Shown one piece after another: positions 17,267 through 25,255 of a stretch of DNA of 64,000 bases. The DNA comes from JAHEKO01 sp965212505 (GTDB taxonomy: Bacteria > Acidobacteriota > Thermoanaerobaculia > Multivoradales > JAHEKO01), in contig OZ243123.1 of assembly GCA_965212505.1 (NCBI GenBank), positions 124,001-188,000 of the forward strand, written 5' to 3'. The position numbers and the translations under genes were made by a program. The notes under the pieces are model-generated. The model saw only the letters and a list, made by a program, of their open reading frames with translations. It did not search any database and was not told the DNA's origin. Numbering within the stretch: the first letter of the stretch is position 1; every line of letters starts with the position of its first letter.

Positions 17267-18673
17267 TCAGTTCGAAATGGTGTCGCTCCAGGACGTGGTG
17301 TCTCCGTCCTCGAAGCCGTCGGCGAAGATCGCCGCCGGGTCTTCGTCGCCGATCGAGAAACACTTGTAACTGTTGCCGGTGCCGTTCGGTGCGTTGCTTC
17401 CACCCCCTTCCACGTCTTTCCACGTGACGATGAACTGGGGCTGACCGATCGTGTCGGGGGTGGCGAGGAAGCTGACGCTCGGCCGGCTCTGCTCCCCGTT
17501 GACGTCGGAATTGACTCGGAGTTGTCCGCCGATCGGTTGGCCGGTCGCGTCGTAGACCTGGGTGAAGATGTCGAGCCCGTCGCCGTTGGCCTCGGGGTCA
17601 CCGGTCCAGACGATGGCTTCCTCTCCGTTGGGGCCGATCGCGACAGCCGGCTGGCCTTGGGCGTCGTCGGTCACCGTGTTGACGGTAAATGGATCGCCGA
17701 AGGGGTTCCCGTCGGCGTCGAAACGGCGCGCCCGGATATCTGAGGGGTTGCCCGAGAGGCCGGTCAGGTCTTCCCAGACGACGAGTGCGAGCCCGGAGGC
17801 TGGGTTGACAGCTACCTGCGGTCGAACGTGGACCAGGGCGGGGGTGCCGCTGATGTTGAATTCGGGAAGGACGGTAGGTGTCGGGCCGGTGGTGTCGACG
17901 ATGTTGCCCTTGATGCGACCGTCGCTGAAGTCCGTGGTGGCGACGATCAGTCGGTTCCCCGCCGGGTCGAGAAGGGCGATGTCGACGTCACCGTGGGCGT
18001 CGTTCGTGATCGAGAACGGACTTCCGAGCGGGTTGCCCGAAGCGTTGTACCGTTGCCCCTTCACGACCGGCGGCAGGCCGATCGGTAGCTCGGTGTAGGC
18101 CACGGTGACCCTGCCCTGGTTGTCGGCGACTACGCTTGTCCTGTTGATGCTCGGGTCCGGCAAGAAGAAGGTCGGGATGTTGTCCAGGATCGTGATGCCC
18201 ACCTCGCCCATGTCGTCGGGCACGATCGCCACGACGATCCCCTGGGTCTGAGGGTCGGTCCCATCAATCGCGAAGGAGAAGATGGCGCCGATGTCCCCTG
18301 CGGGAGCGATCCAGGGAGCGCCTGCGGGAGAACTCTTGTCGACGAAGTCAGCCGAGAAGGCGAAGCTGTCGATGTCCGTCCGAGAGTCTTGGCCGTGGAG
18401 TCCGTTGAGGGTGAAGAAGCTCTCTGGGATGAGGACGTCCGTATCCACGATGTCCATCGCGGTGGCGAAGGCGTCGGCGGACTCTCGTAAGACGACTGCG
18501 GTTGCGACCAGGTCCGCGTCGCTCGGGGGAGGAGCCCCGAGCTGTCCTTCGCGGAAGGGGAAAATGTCCGCTTCGGACGACGTGGTGAGACCCAACGCGA
18601 GCGAGACCGCGAAGGCAAGAGCGGTTGTGGTGCTGGTAATGGTGACCTTCTCGGGATCTCTTCTCCGGTTCAT
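17267..18673 (-). CDS. Secreted beta-propeller-like protein with C-terminal DGFEDGDTTSWS motif
   Basis: A 468-residue exported protein. The N-terminus (TSTTTALAFAVSLALGLTTS) is a signal peptide. The body repeats a pattern of the type V..D..G..VVAW.D......DI.ARRFDADGNPFGDPF, for example VRPQVAVNPASGLALVVWED and QPAVAIGPNGEEAIVWTGDP, which suggests a propeller of four or more blades. The extreme C-terminus is IFADGFEDGDTTSWSDTIS, resembling the D-G-F-E-x-G-D-x-x-x-W-S motif seen at the ends of exported proteins in Acidobacteriota and some Gammaproteobacteria. That motif is from memory, and its role is not established. ATG 18673 follows a G-rich stretch and opens the signal peptide. It is followed directly (TGATG) by the smaller secreted protein gene. 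Confidence 0.78.
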   Translation of the reverse strand: MNRRRDPEKVTITSTTTALAFAVSLALGLTTSSEADIFPFREGQLGAPPPSDADLVATAVVLRESADAFATAMDIVDTDVLIPESFFTLNGLHGQDSRTDIDSFAFSADFVDKSSPAGAPWIAPAGDIGAIFSFAIDGTDPQTQGIVVAIVPDDMGEVGITILDNIPTFFLPDPSINRTSVVADNQGRVTVAYTELPIGLPPVVKGQRYNASGNPLGSPFSITNDAHGDVDIALLDPAGNRLIVATTDFSDGRIKGNIVDTTGPTPTVLPEFNISGTPALVHVRPQVAVNPASGLALVVWEDLTGLSGNPSDIRARRFDADGNPFGDPFTVNTVTDDAQGQPAVAIGPNGEEAIVWTGDPEANGDGLDIFTQVYDATGQPIGGQLRVNSDVNGEQSRPSVSFLATPDTIGQPQFIVTWKDVEGGGSNAPNGTGNSYKCFSIGDEDPAAIFADGFEDGDTTSWSDTISN

Positions 18674-18791
18674 GGCTAGCCCCCAGTGCTTGTCGAGCGT
18701 CTGCCTCAACCTACTGAGGTGAGGCGCCCGCGTCCTCAAAAGGAGCTAAAAGGGGCCTAAAAGCCGGACGAGCAGAGGCTTAAGAAGTGGC

Positions 18792-21065
18792 CTACCACCA
18801 GATCACGCGGTCGGGATTGCCCCAGTGCTCTTCACCGAACTGCTCCGGCAAGGTGCGCCGATGGAACTTGCCCGGCTCGAAACCCTGCTGCCCGATGCGA
18901 TCGAGCGCGGCTCGAATCTGCTCGAGCTCGCCGGGGCTGAGTGGGGGCGGCGAGCCTCCTCCTCCGCCACCTCCGTGGCCTTCGCGGCTGTCCCCTGAGC
19001 CGCCGCCGCCCTGGTCTTCGCGGTCGTCGCCGGAGCCTCCGCCTCCACCCTGGTTCTCTTGATCGTCTCCAGGTCCGCCGCCACCCGCCGGGTTGTCACC
19101 CTCACCCTCGGGCTGGCCGCCTCCGCCCCCGCCCTGGTCCTCCTGATCGTCCCCGGCGCCGCCACCGCCTGCCGGGCTGTCGCCCTCACCCTCGGGCTGG
19201 CCGGTTCCGCCGCCGCCTTGGTTCTCTTGATCCTCACCAGAGCCGCCGCCTCCCTGGGGATCGTCGCCCTCGTTCTCCGGCTGGCCACTGCCACCGCCGC
19301 CCCCTTGATTCTCGGGGTCTTCGTTCTGGCCGCCTCCCTCGCCGCCCTGATCCTGGTCTTCTTCGTCCTCGCCGCCGCCTCCGCCGCCGCCCTGACTCTG
19401 CTGGTTCTCGTCCTCACCCCCGCTGCCGCCTCCGCCGCCGGAGTTCTGGTTGGAGCCGCCTCCGCCACCCCCCCCGGGGCATTCGGGAGGTGGATTCTCG
19501 ATCAGCTCCTCGATCTTCTCGAGGGCACTCTCGAGATGCGCGTGGTTGTTGCGGGCCATGCGGCCGGTCGTCTGCGTTGTCTTTGTGAGACCGACGGCGC
19601 GGGCGAAGCGTTGAAGGGCTCTCGACCAGAGCTCGCGGGTTCGCTCGAGCTCGCAGCCCTTGGGATCCCGCTGCGCCTCGCCCCACTGCCAGAGCGCGAC
19701 GCCGTCGTTGTAGAACGCCTCGGGCAGGCGCGGGTCGAGCTTGAGCGCCTCCTGGTACAGCTCGTGAGCGGCGGAGACGTCGCCCTCTCGGTGGACGGAG
19801 CGGGCGAGGTTGTATGTCGGGACCTCCGGCCGGACGCCGTAGCTGATCGCGCGTTTGTAGTGCACGCGCGCTTCGTCGAAGCGAGAGAGGGCGTCGAGAG
19901 CGATGCCCTGCTCGTTCTCCCGGTAGGCGCGCGCACGCGGTGAGTCGGCGCAGGCGGAGAGGAGCATCGACGCGCCAGAGACGAGCAGCCAGGAGGCGGC
20001 GCGGCGCGAGCGCCGGCCCCGGCCTCCGAGTCGACCCACCTCAAATCGGATCGGCGTGTGGCGCGGCTTGCGTCCGATCAACAGGCCGTCTGCCATCCAA
20101 GCCAGAAGGAAGCCGAGCAGACAGTACACGCCGAGATCGGTGCCCGTGCCCCGGCTCTCGATGCGTGCCGCCGGCGCATCGTGATCCGAGATCGCCTCGG
20201 CAACCCGCACGACCGAGCCGGAGTCGAGCACCTCGAAGTGGCCGCCTGTGGTCTTTGCGATCTGTTCGAGGAGTTCGTCGATTCGTCGGGTCGTGTACCT
20301 CAGGAGGACCGCCGGCTCCTCCTTCTTGGCGACGATGTCGCGGAAGTCGTAGATCACGCGGTTCTGGCCCTCGGTCGTGCCGATGCCGAGCGTGTGGATG
20401 GCGACACCCTGGCCGGCGAGGGCGGCGAGCGCCTCGTCGACGTCCTCCTCGACCGGCTGCTCGCCGTCGCTGAAGAAGACCGCCTGAAGGTTCGGCCGAG
20501 TCGGGTCCTGAAAGTCGAGGATGGTGTCGAGCGCGCGTGTGAACGAACTGCCGGTCGTCTGGTACTGGCCGTGGATTTCGAGGCCGCGAAGGGCGTCGGC
20601 GAGAAAACCGCGATCGCCGCTCATCGGCGTGTGGATCGCCGCCGAGCCGCTGAAACTCACCAGGGCAAACGAGGTGTCGGGGAGCGACTCGATCAACAGA
20701 GCCGCCGCCTCGCGGGCCAGTTCGAATCGATTCTTGGGCGTCTCGCCCTCACCAGCGTCGGTGGCATACATGCTGGCCGAGGCGTCGAAGATCAGCACGA
20801 CGCGGGAGCGCTCCGCTTCGATCTCGGCTTCGCCCGGTCGATAGGGTCGCGCGGCGGCGACGATCAGGAGCAGGCCCATCGCGGCCAGAAGAGTGAGATG
20901 CCATCCGAGGCTCGCTGGCGTGTGTACCGAGAACCGGCTTCGGAACCGCTCGGAGATGTTCGCGATCACCCATCCGAGGGCGCGCTGCTGGGTGCGTGCA
21001 AAGACCAGGCAGGCAAGCAGCCAGGGGAGGGTCATCCAGAGCAGGAGCGGTGCGTGGAAGCGCAT
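18792..21065 (-). CDS. BatB/BatC-like fusion: vWA domain, TPR repeats and Gly-rich acidic tail
   Basis: A 757-residue membrane protein, last gene of the MoxR-Bat operon. Two helices (about 5-23 and 54-72) precede a von Willebrand A domain (about 88-290) with an intact MIDAS, DASAS at 94-98. A third helix lies at about 320-340. A second, signal-like hydrophobic stretch (SWLLVSGASMLLSAC) near 365-381 ends like a lipobox, as if the start of a separate BatC lipoprotein had been joined in frame. TPR-like helices follow (about 385-505; ARVHYKRAISYGV, AHELYQEALKLDPRLPEAFY). A low-complexity tail rich in Gly, Glu, Asp, Gln and Asn fills about 530-705, before a conserved end (LEQIRAALDRIGQQGFEPGK). 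Bat proteins are linked to envelope stress and aerotolerance in Bacteroides and Leptospira; the mechanism is unclear. Confidence 0.87.
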   Translation of the reverse strand: MRFHAPLLLWMTLPWLLACLVFARTQQRALGWVIANISERFRSRFSVHTPASLGWHLTLLAAMGLLLIVAAARPYRPGEAEIEAERSRVVLIFDASASMYATDAGEGETPKNRFELAREAAALLIESLPDTSFALVSFSGSAAIHTPMSGDRGFLADALRGLEIHGQYQTTGSSFTRALDTILDFQDPTRPNLQAVFFSDGEQPVEEDVDEALAALAGQGVAIHTLGIGTTEGQNRVIYDFRDIVAKKEEPAVLLRYTTRRIDELLEQIAKTTGGHFEVLDSGSVVRVAEAISDHDAPAARIESRGTGTDLGVYCLLGFLLAWMADGLLIGRKPRHTPIRFEVGRLGGRGRRSRRAASWLLVSGASMLLSACADSPRARAYRENEQGIALDALSRFDEARVHYKRAISYGVRPEVPTYNLARSVHREGDVSAAHELYQEALKLDPRLPEAFYNDGVALWQWGEAQRDPKGCELERTRELWSRALQRFARAVGLTKTTQTTGRMARNNHAHLESALEKIEELIENPPPECPGGGGGGGSNQNSGGGGGSGGEDENQQSQGGGGGGGEDEEDQDQGGEGGGQNEDPENQGGGGGSGQPENEGDDPQGGGGSGEDQENQGGGGTGQPEGEGDSPAGGGGAGDDQEDQGGGGGGQPEGEGDNPAGGGGPGDDQENQGGGGGSGDDREDQGGGGSGDSREGHGGGGGGGSPPPLSPGELEQIRAALDRIGQQGFEPGKFHRRTLPEQFGEEHWGNPDRVIWW
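18945..19480 (-). repeat. Low-complexity Gly-rich coding repeat in the Bat fusion protein
   Basis: About 540 bp encode irregular repeats of the form GGGGxG-DDQEnQ-GGGGxGQPEGEGDnPA. On the + strand this reads as runs of CCGCC with interspersed CTGGTTCTC and CCCTCGG blocks. Units are imperfect, of roughly 20-28 residues. It is a translated part of the gene at 18792-21065. Replication slippage could change its copy number. Confidence 0.8.
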
Positions 21066-21068
21066 GAC

Positions 21069-22058
21069 CTAGCGCAGCGGCCGCCGCAGGCGGACGCCCC
21101 CCAAGTAGAGACAGGTCGCAAAGAGCGGCAGGAGCAGGAGAGCGACGAGGTCAGAGAGATAGCGCCGGATGTCCACGAGGCGTACCTCGAGGGGGGTGCT
21201 TTCGAGTCTCGAGAGCCCTACGAAGACCTCTTCGAGTACGTCGACCTCGTCGGCGCGGTAGTAGACGCCGTCCGCGAGCTGGGCAATTGCCTGAAGCTGC
21301 GCGTCGTCGAGCACGGCGAGGTAGTCGAGACGCTCGCCCTGGAAGTCGACCTCCATCGGCTCGTCACCGCCGATGCCGATCGCATAGAGGCGAATCCCCA
21401 ACTCGCGCACGTAGCGAGCCGCGAGCTCCGGGTCGAAGCCGTCATTGCTCTCCCCGTCGGTGATCAGGATGAGCGCCTGATCCCGCCCCTCGATGCGGGA
21501 GCGCTTCAGGAGCTCGGCGGTGGCGAGCAGGGCGTCGCCGATCGCGGTGCCGCCGCTCTTGGCCTGGTCGAGGGTGTGGACCGTGACCGAGTCGAGCAGT
21601 GGCAGGAGGATCGCGTGATCGGTCGTGAGCGGCGTCTGGATGTAGCTGTCCTTGGCGAAGATGACGACGCCGACTCGGTTGCTGCCGCTCTGCTGGACGA
21701 ACTCCCGGGCGATGCGTCGCAGCGCATCGAGCCGATTTGGCTCGAAGTCTTCGGCGAGCATGCTGAGGGAGACGTCGAGCACCAGCGCCACGTCGATCCC
21801 CTCGTCTTCGATCAGCTCCAGTTCGGTTCGGCGATAGGGCCCGGCGAGGCCGGTGATGGCCAGAGTGAGAACGAGAAGTTCGAGTGGGACGAGGAGTCGA
21901 GACGCCCATCGGCCGCGGGTCGACTTGCGGCCGTACTGAAGCGGTGAGTAGGCGACGCCGACCCCGCGCTCGGAGCGGAAGCGAAGCCAACCGTAGATCG
22001 GAACGACGGCGAGAGCGAAGAGCAGCCACGGGCGGCTGAAGGTGAGGCCCTCGAGCAC
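21069..22058 (-). CDS. BatA-like vWA domain membrane protein
   Basis: A 329-residue inner-membrane protein. Two N-terminal helices (about 10-25 and 56-73) flank a BatA-type segment beginning FSRPWLLFALAVVP. The vWA domain (about 88-285) has the MIDAS motif DVSLSM and the downstream TDGESNDG element. A C-terminal helix (about 305-322, VALLLLPLFATCLYLG) anchors it. It is expected to work with the MoxR ATPase as a metal-dependent adaptor or chaperone in the envelope. The GTG start at 22058 follows the TAG stop of the preceding gene without a gap, and its own stop is 3 bp before the BatB/C fusion, so this is clearly one operon. Confidence 0.9.
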   Translation of the reverse strand: MLEGLTFSRPWLLFALAVVPIYGWLRFRSERGVGVAYSPLQYGRKSTRGRWASRLLVPLELLVLTLAITGLAGPYRRTELELIEDEGIDVALVLDVSLSMLAEDFEPNRLDALRRIAREFVQQSGSNRVGVVIFAKDSYIQTPLTTDHAILLPLLDSVTVHTLDQAKSGGTAIGDALLATAELLKRSRIEGRDQALILITDGESNDGFDPELAARYVRELGIRLYAIGIGGDEPMEVDFQGERLDYLAVLDDAQLQAIAQLADGVYYRADEVDVLEEVFVGLSRLESTPLEVRLVDIRRYLSDLVALLLLPLFATCLYLGGVRLRRPLR

Positions 22059-22538
22059 CTAGCGATTCCCCTTCACGACGTCGACCGCGAGATCACACGC
22101 ACCATCGAGGTCGTCACGACTCGGCTTGCCGCGGCCAAACTGGAGCTGCGCAAGGAGGCCGAAGAAGCGCGAGATCGAGCCCTCACCGACTCGTTTCCGC
22201 ATCTCGCCGGCGGTCAGAACAGAGTAGCGGTGTCCGCTGGAGCGTTCGAAGTGTCGCCGCAGCAACGTGGACAGTTCGTGACAGGCGAGGCGGAACGACC
22301 CGGTTTCGACGTAGCGCTCTCGAATCTCCTCGATGGCGCCGAAGACGTCGAAGGCCGCTGAGGGTACTGGTGCGGGAAGTGACTTCGTCGGCGCCTGCCG
22401 CCTCGATCGCAGCCACGAGCGAATGAGCACCAGAGCGATCACTGCGAAGAAGATCGCCGCCGCGATGGCGATCAGCTTCCACGGTACGGGGAAGTCGAGG
22501 TGAAGCGGATCGGCGAGGCCAGAGGGGAGCGGGTTCAC
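22059..22538 (-). CDS. Small membrane protein of the MoxR-Bat operon (DUF4381-like)
   Basis: A 159-residue protein starting at a GTG (22538) whose last two bases begin the TGA stop of the DUF58 gene (GTGA overlap). It has one transmembrane helix (LIAIAAAIFFAVIALVLIRS, about 20-40), then a basic stop-transfer stretch (RSWLRSRRQ) and a cytoplasmic helical domain (DVFGAIEEIRERYVETGSFR onward). In other MoxR operons a DUF4381-type protein occupies this position between DUF58 and the first vWA gene, and its size and topology fit. Its role is unknown; a cytoplasmic contact for MoxR is plausible. A longer frame is open upstream but would lie entirely inside the DUF58 gene. Confidence 0.8.
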   Translation of the reverse strand: MNPLPSGLADPLHLDFPVPWKLIAIAAAIFFAVIALVLIRSWLRSRRQAPTKSLPAPVPSAAFDVFGAIEEIRERYVETGSFRLACHELSTLLRRHFERSSGHRYSVLTAGEMRKRVGEGSISRFFGLLAQLQFGRGKPSRDDLDGACDLAVDVVKGNR

Positions 22539-23437
22539 CGGACCAACAGTCTCCGTTTGAGGTGGAAGAGCTCGCTCAGGGAGTCCGGAACCGAGCTGTC
22601 CGTGGCAAACGACGAGAGCGCCAGCCGGTACCGGCCGGCTTCGCTGCGCAGGAACGCCTGCATCTGTTCGAGCGAGCCGGTGGCTCCCGGAGAGATCCAG
22701 CGCCGCGTGTCGTCGCTCTCCGGAGAGTAGGCGCCAAAGACCACCGAGCGATCGAGCTCGAACTCTGCCGGGTCGTAGACGTGTAGCAGCGACACGTCGT
22801 GCTGGGGGCGGAGGTACTTCAGATCCTCGGGGATGTCGTGGTCGAGAAAGTCGGAGATCAGGAAGACGATGTAACGACCGCTTCGTGAGCGCTGGAGCTC
22901 GTGCACCGCGCTGCGCGGGTCGGACTCCTCGACCGGGCGCTCCCAGCGGCTCGTGTGCGTGAGCATGGAACGGAGGAAGCGGAAGAGCTGCCGGCCGCCG
23001 CCACGCGGGCGATCGCTGGCGAGGGCTTGGTCGGCGAAGAGCACGTAGCCGAGTCGGTCGCCGCCCTGAATCGCCGTCGCCGCCAGTGTGGCCGCCATCT
23101 CGACGGCGTATTCGAGCTTCGTCCGCTCCTGGAAGCCTGTGTGCATCGACGGGCTGACGTCCAGGGCGATGACGACGTCTCGCTGTCGCTCCTCGAGATT
23201 CACCTTGACGTACGGTTCTCCCAGGCGTGCCGTGACGTTCCAATCGATCGATCGCACCGGCTCGCCCGGCACGTATTTACGCGACTCGTGAAAGACGAGC
23301 CCGGAGCCTCGGATCGAGGTCTCGAAGTCGCCGGCGAGCAGGCTTGCGGCGTTGTCTCGAGCGGTCAGCTCGAGCAGGCGAACGCTACGCAGGAGCTGGT
23401 GAATCCGTGGGTCGCGGCGAGGGGTGACGCGGCTCAT
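22535..23437 (-). CDS. DUF58 domain protein of the MoxR-Bat operon
   Basis: A 300-residue cytoplasmic protein with a DUF58 region (about 40-130: GLVFHESRKYVPGEPVRSID, then WNVTARLGEPYVK) merging into a vWA-like fold with a MIDAS-like sequence DVSPSMHTG near residue 93. The DUF58/vWA combination is the standard second gene in MoxR operons, where it is thought to be the adaptor for the AAA+ ATPase. Unlike membrane-bound DUF58 proteins it has no N-terminal helices, as in the shorter Bat-operon type. It starts 24 bp after the moxR stop and overlaps the next gene by 4 bp. Confidence 0.9.
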   Translation of the reverse strand: MSRVTPRRDPRIHQLLRSVRLLELTARDNAASLLAGDFETSIRGSGLVFHESRKYVPGEPVRSIDWNVTARLGEPYVKVNLEERQRDVVIALDVSPSMHTGFQERTKLEYAVEMAATLAATAIQGGDRLGYVLFADQALASDRPRGGGRQLFRFLRSMLTHTSRWERPVEESDPRSAVHELQRSRSGRYIVFLISDFLDHDIPEDLKYLRPQHDVSLLHVYDPAEFELDRSVVFGAYSPESDDTRRWISPGATGSLEQMQAFLRSEAGRYRLALSSFATDSSVPDSLSELFHLKRRLLVR

Positions 23438-23461
23438 CTGGCGGCGGAGCTCGAACCGCTC

Positions 23462-24439
23462 CTAGGGGACCTTCACGGTCGCGAGAATCTCGTCGATCAT
23501 CTTGTCGGTGGAGATTCCCTCTGCCTGGGCGTAGTAGGTCGGAATGATGCGGTGGCGCAGCACCGCGTGGGTCACCGCCTTGACGTCGTCCGGTGTCACC
23601 GCGTCGCGACCGTCGAGGAGCGCCATCGCTCGTCCCGCCTGCGCCAGCGAGATCGAAGCTCTCGGCGAGGCGCCGAAGTCGATGTACTCACCGAGCTCGA
23701 GGCGGAACTCGTCGGGGGTGCGGGTCGCCTGGACGAGCCGTGTGGCGTATCCGATCAACTTCTCGTCGATGTAGACCGAGCGTGCCGCGCTCTGGATGTC
23801 CTGCACCTTCGCCGGGTCGAGGAGCTCTTGCACCGCCGGCAGGCGCTCTTCGTCGATCACCATCGAAACGATCGCCTGCTCTTCGTCGGCCTTCGGGTAC
23901 GTGACGACGAGTTTGAGCAGGAAGCGGTCGAGCTGGGCTTCCGGCAACGGGTAGGTACCCTCCTGCTCGATCGGATTCTGGGTGGCGAAGACCAGGAACG
24001 GAGGCTGGAGTTTGATCGTCTCCTTGCCGATCGTGACCTGTCGCTCCTGCATCGTCTCGAGGAGGGCGGACTGCACCTTCGCCGGCGCTCGGTTGATCTC
24101 GTCCGCGAGCACGAAGTTCGCAAAGATCGGGCCGCGCGAGGTTTCGAAGCTACCGTTCGACTGATTGAAGATCCGCGTGCCGATGACGTCGGCCGGGAGC
24201 AGATCGGGCGTGAACTGAATGCGCTTGAACTCCATCCGACAGGAGCGCGCCAGCAGGTTGACGGCTCGCGTCTTGGCGAGGCCGGGTACGCCCTCGATCA
24301 GAAGGTGGCCGTTTGCGGCGACGCCGATCAGCAGCCCCCGGACCAGCTCCTCCTGGCCCACGATGCCCTTGTGGACCTCCTTCTCGACCTGTTCGAGCAG
24401 GTGCGAAGCGTCTCTGATGATTCCCTTGTCTTCAGCCAT
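23462..24439 (-). CDS. moxR: MoxR-family AAA+ ATPase
   Basis: A 325-residue AAA+ ATPase, first gene of the MoxR-Bat operon. Walker A is EGVPGLAKT (49-57), Walker B VLADEINRAP (110-118), sensor 1 FATQNPIEQEGTYPLPEAQL near 150, and the AAA lid contains FGASPRASISLAQAGRAMAL, a family hallmark. MoxR proteins act as chaperone-like ATPases that couple ATP hydrolysis to vWA-domain partners, here the DUF58 and BatA/B proteins encoded directly downstream. ATG 24439 starts the conserved region; a longer open frame upstream lacks homology. The intergenic region to 24704 separates it from a divergent ECF sigma gene. Confidence 0.94.
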   Translation of the reverse strand: MAEDKGIIRDASHLLEQVEKEVHKGIVGQEELVRGLLIGVAANGHLLIEGVPGLAKTRAVNLLARSCRMEFKRIQFTPDLLPADVIGTRIFNQSNGSFETSRGPIFANFVLADEINRAPAKVQSALLETMQERQVTIGKETIKLQPPFLVFATQNPIEQEGTYPLPEAQLDRFLLKLVVTYPKADEEQAIVSMVIDEERLPAVQELLDPAKVQDIQSAARSVYIDEKLIGYATRLVQATRTPDEFRLELGEYIDFGASPRASISLAQAGRAMALLDGRDAVTPDDVKAVTHAVLRHRIIPTYYAQAEGISTDKMIDEILATVKVP

Positions 24440-24703
24440 GACTTCGGAGTCCGTTCGTACGCGACGCCCGCTCTCAGGGGCGCGCCGGTTGAATGCGATC
24501 TGAGGTCGATCGAGCCGATGATACCCAAGCGCGCCCGGGATTCGTCGGGCCTGCTCGCGCCAGTACTCGACTTCAGCGCGTAGGCGCGCTCCCGCGAGCG
24601 CCTGCTCCCCGAGTTGCGCCCCCTCGCCGAGTCGATTTGGAACAACCAGGATAATCGGCACGAAGATGCGTTTCTTTTAGGTGCAGAGGGTTGGATCGCA
24701 GCG

Positions 24704-25255
24704 ATGGAGATCACGGAACGGCAGGAGGAGGAACTGGTCGCCCGATGCGGCTCTGGCGACGGAGGCGCGTTCGAGCACCTGCTGCGGCCGCATCGTCGCC
24801 GCCTGTTGGGCTACCTTGTTCGAGCGTCTGGCGATCCGGCATTGGCCGAGGATCTGTTGCAGGAGACCCTGCTCAGAGCTTGGAAGGCGCTGGCAGACTA
24901 CCGGTCACGTGGGCGGCTGGTCGCGTGGCTCTTCACGATCGCCCGCAGCGTTGTGGTCGACCGGGTGCGGCGTCGCGATGCCCGCCCGACACTCGTCTCG
25001 GCGCCCGAAGTCGAGCCCGAAGCTCGCGAGGACCCCAGCGCGAGACTCCTCGCCAACGAACTGGCCGAGCGTCTGAGCAGCACGGTAGCCGAGCTCCCCG
25101 AGCGTCAGCGCGACGTGTTCCTGTTGCGACTCGACGGAGATCTCAAGTTTCGCGAGATCGCTGAACTCCGAGGCGAGCCTCTGAGTACGGTGCTGGGGCA
25201 CATGCACTACGCCATGAAGAAGCTGAGACGAACTGTGAGGGATCATCATGAATGA
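24704..25255 (+). CDS. ECF-type RNA polymerase sigma factor
   Basis: A 183-residue ECF sigma factor. Region 2 (about 20-90) has HRRRLLGYLVRASGDPALAE, DLLQETLLRAWKAL and RSRGRLVAWLFTIARSVVVD; region 4 (about 125-180) has LPERQRDVFLLRLDGDLKFR and EIAELRGEPLSTVLGHMHYA. Its last codons overlap the start of a zinc-finger anti-sigma gene (25248), so the pair is translationally coupled. ATG 24704 is preferred; the frame is open a further 30 codons upstream to an ATG at 24614 without recognisable homology. It is divergent from the MoxR operon, so it may control either side, but no promoter pair could be defined. Confidence 0.92.
   Translation: MEITERQEEELVARCGSGDGGAFEHLLRPHRRRLLGYLVRASGDPALAEDLLQETLLRAWKALADYRSRGRLVAWLFTIARSVVVDRVRRRDARPTLVSAPEVEPEAREDPSARLLANELAERLSSTVAELPERQRDVFLLRLDGDLKFREIAELRGEPLSTVLGHMHYAMKKLRRTVRDHHE

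Noticed and set aside
18945..19480. Apparent tandem or CRISPR-like repeat
   Set aside because: Units are irregular, without fixed-length spacers, and are translated in frame as a Gly-rich tail.
20058..21947. 629-residue plus-strand frame opposite the vWA genes
   Set aside because: It is antisense to both Bat genes, has no domain, and its length results from GC-rich codon periodicity.
22901..24583. 560-residue plus-strand frame opposite DUF58 and MoxR
   Set aside because: Antisense to two genes with clear families; no homology visible.
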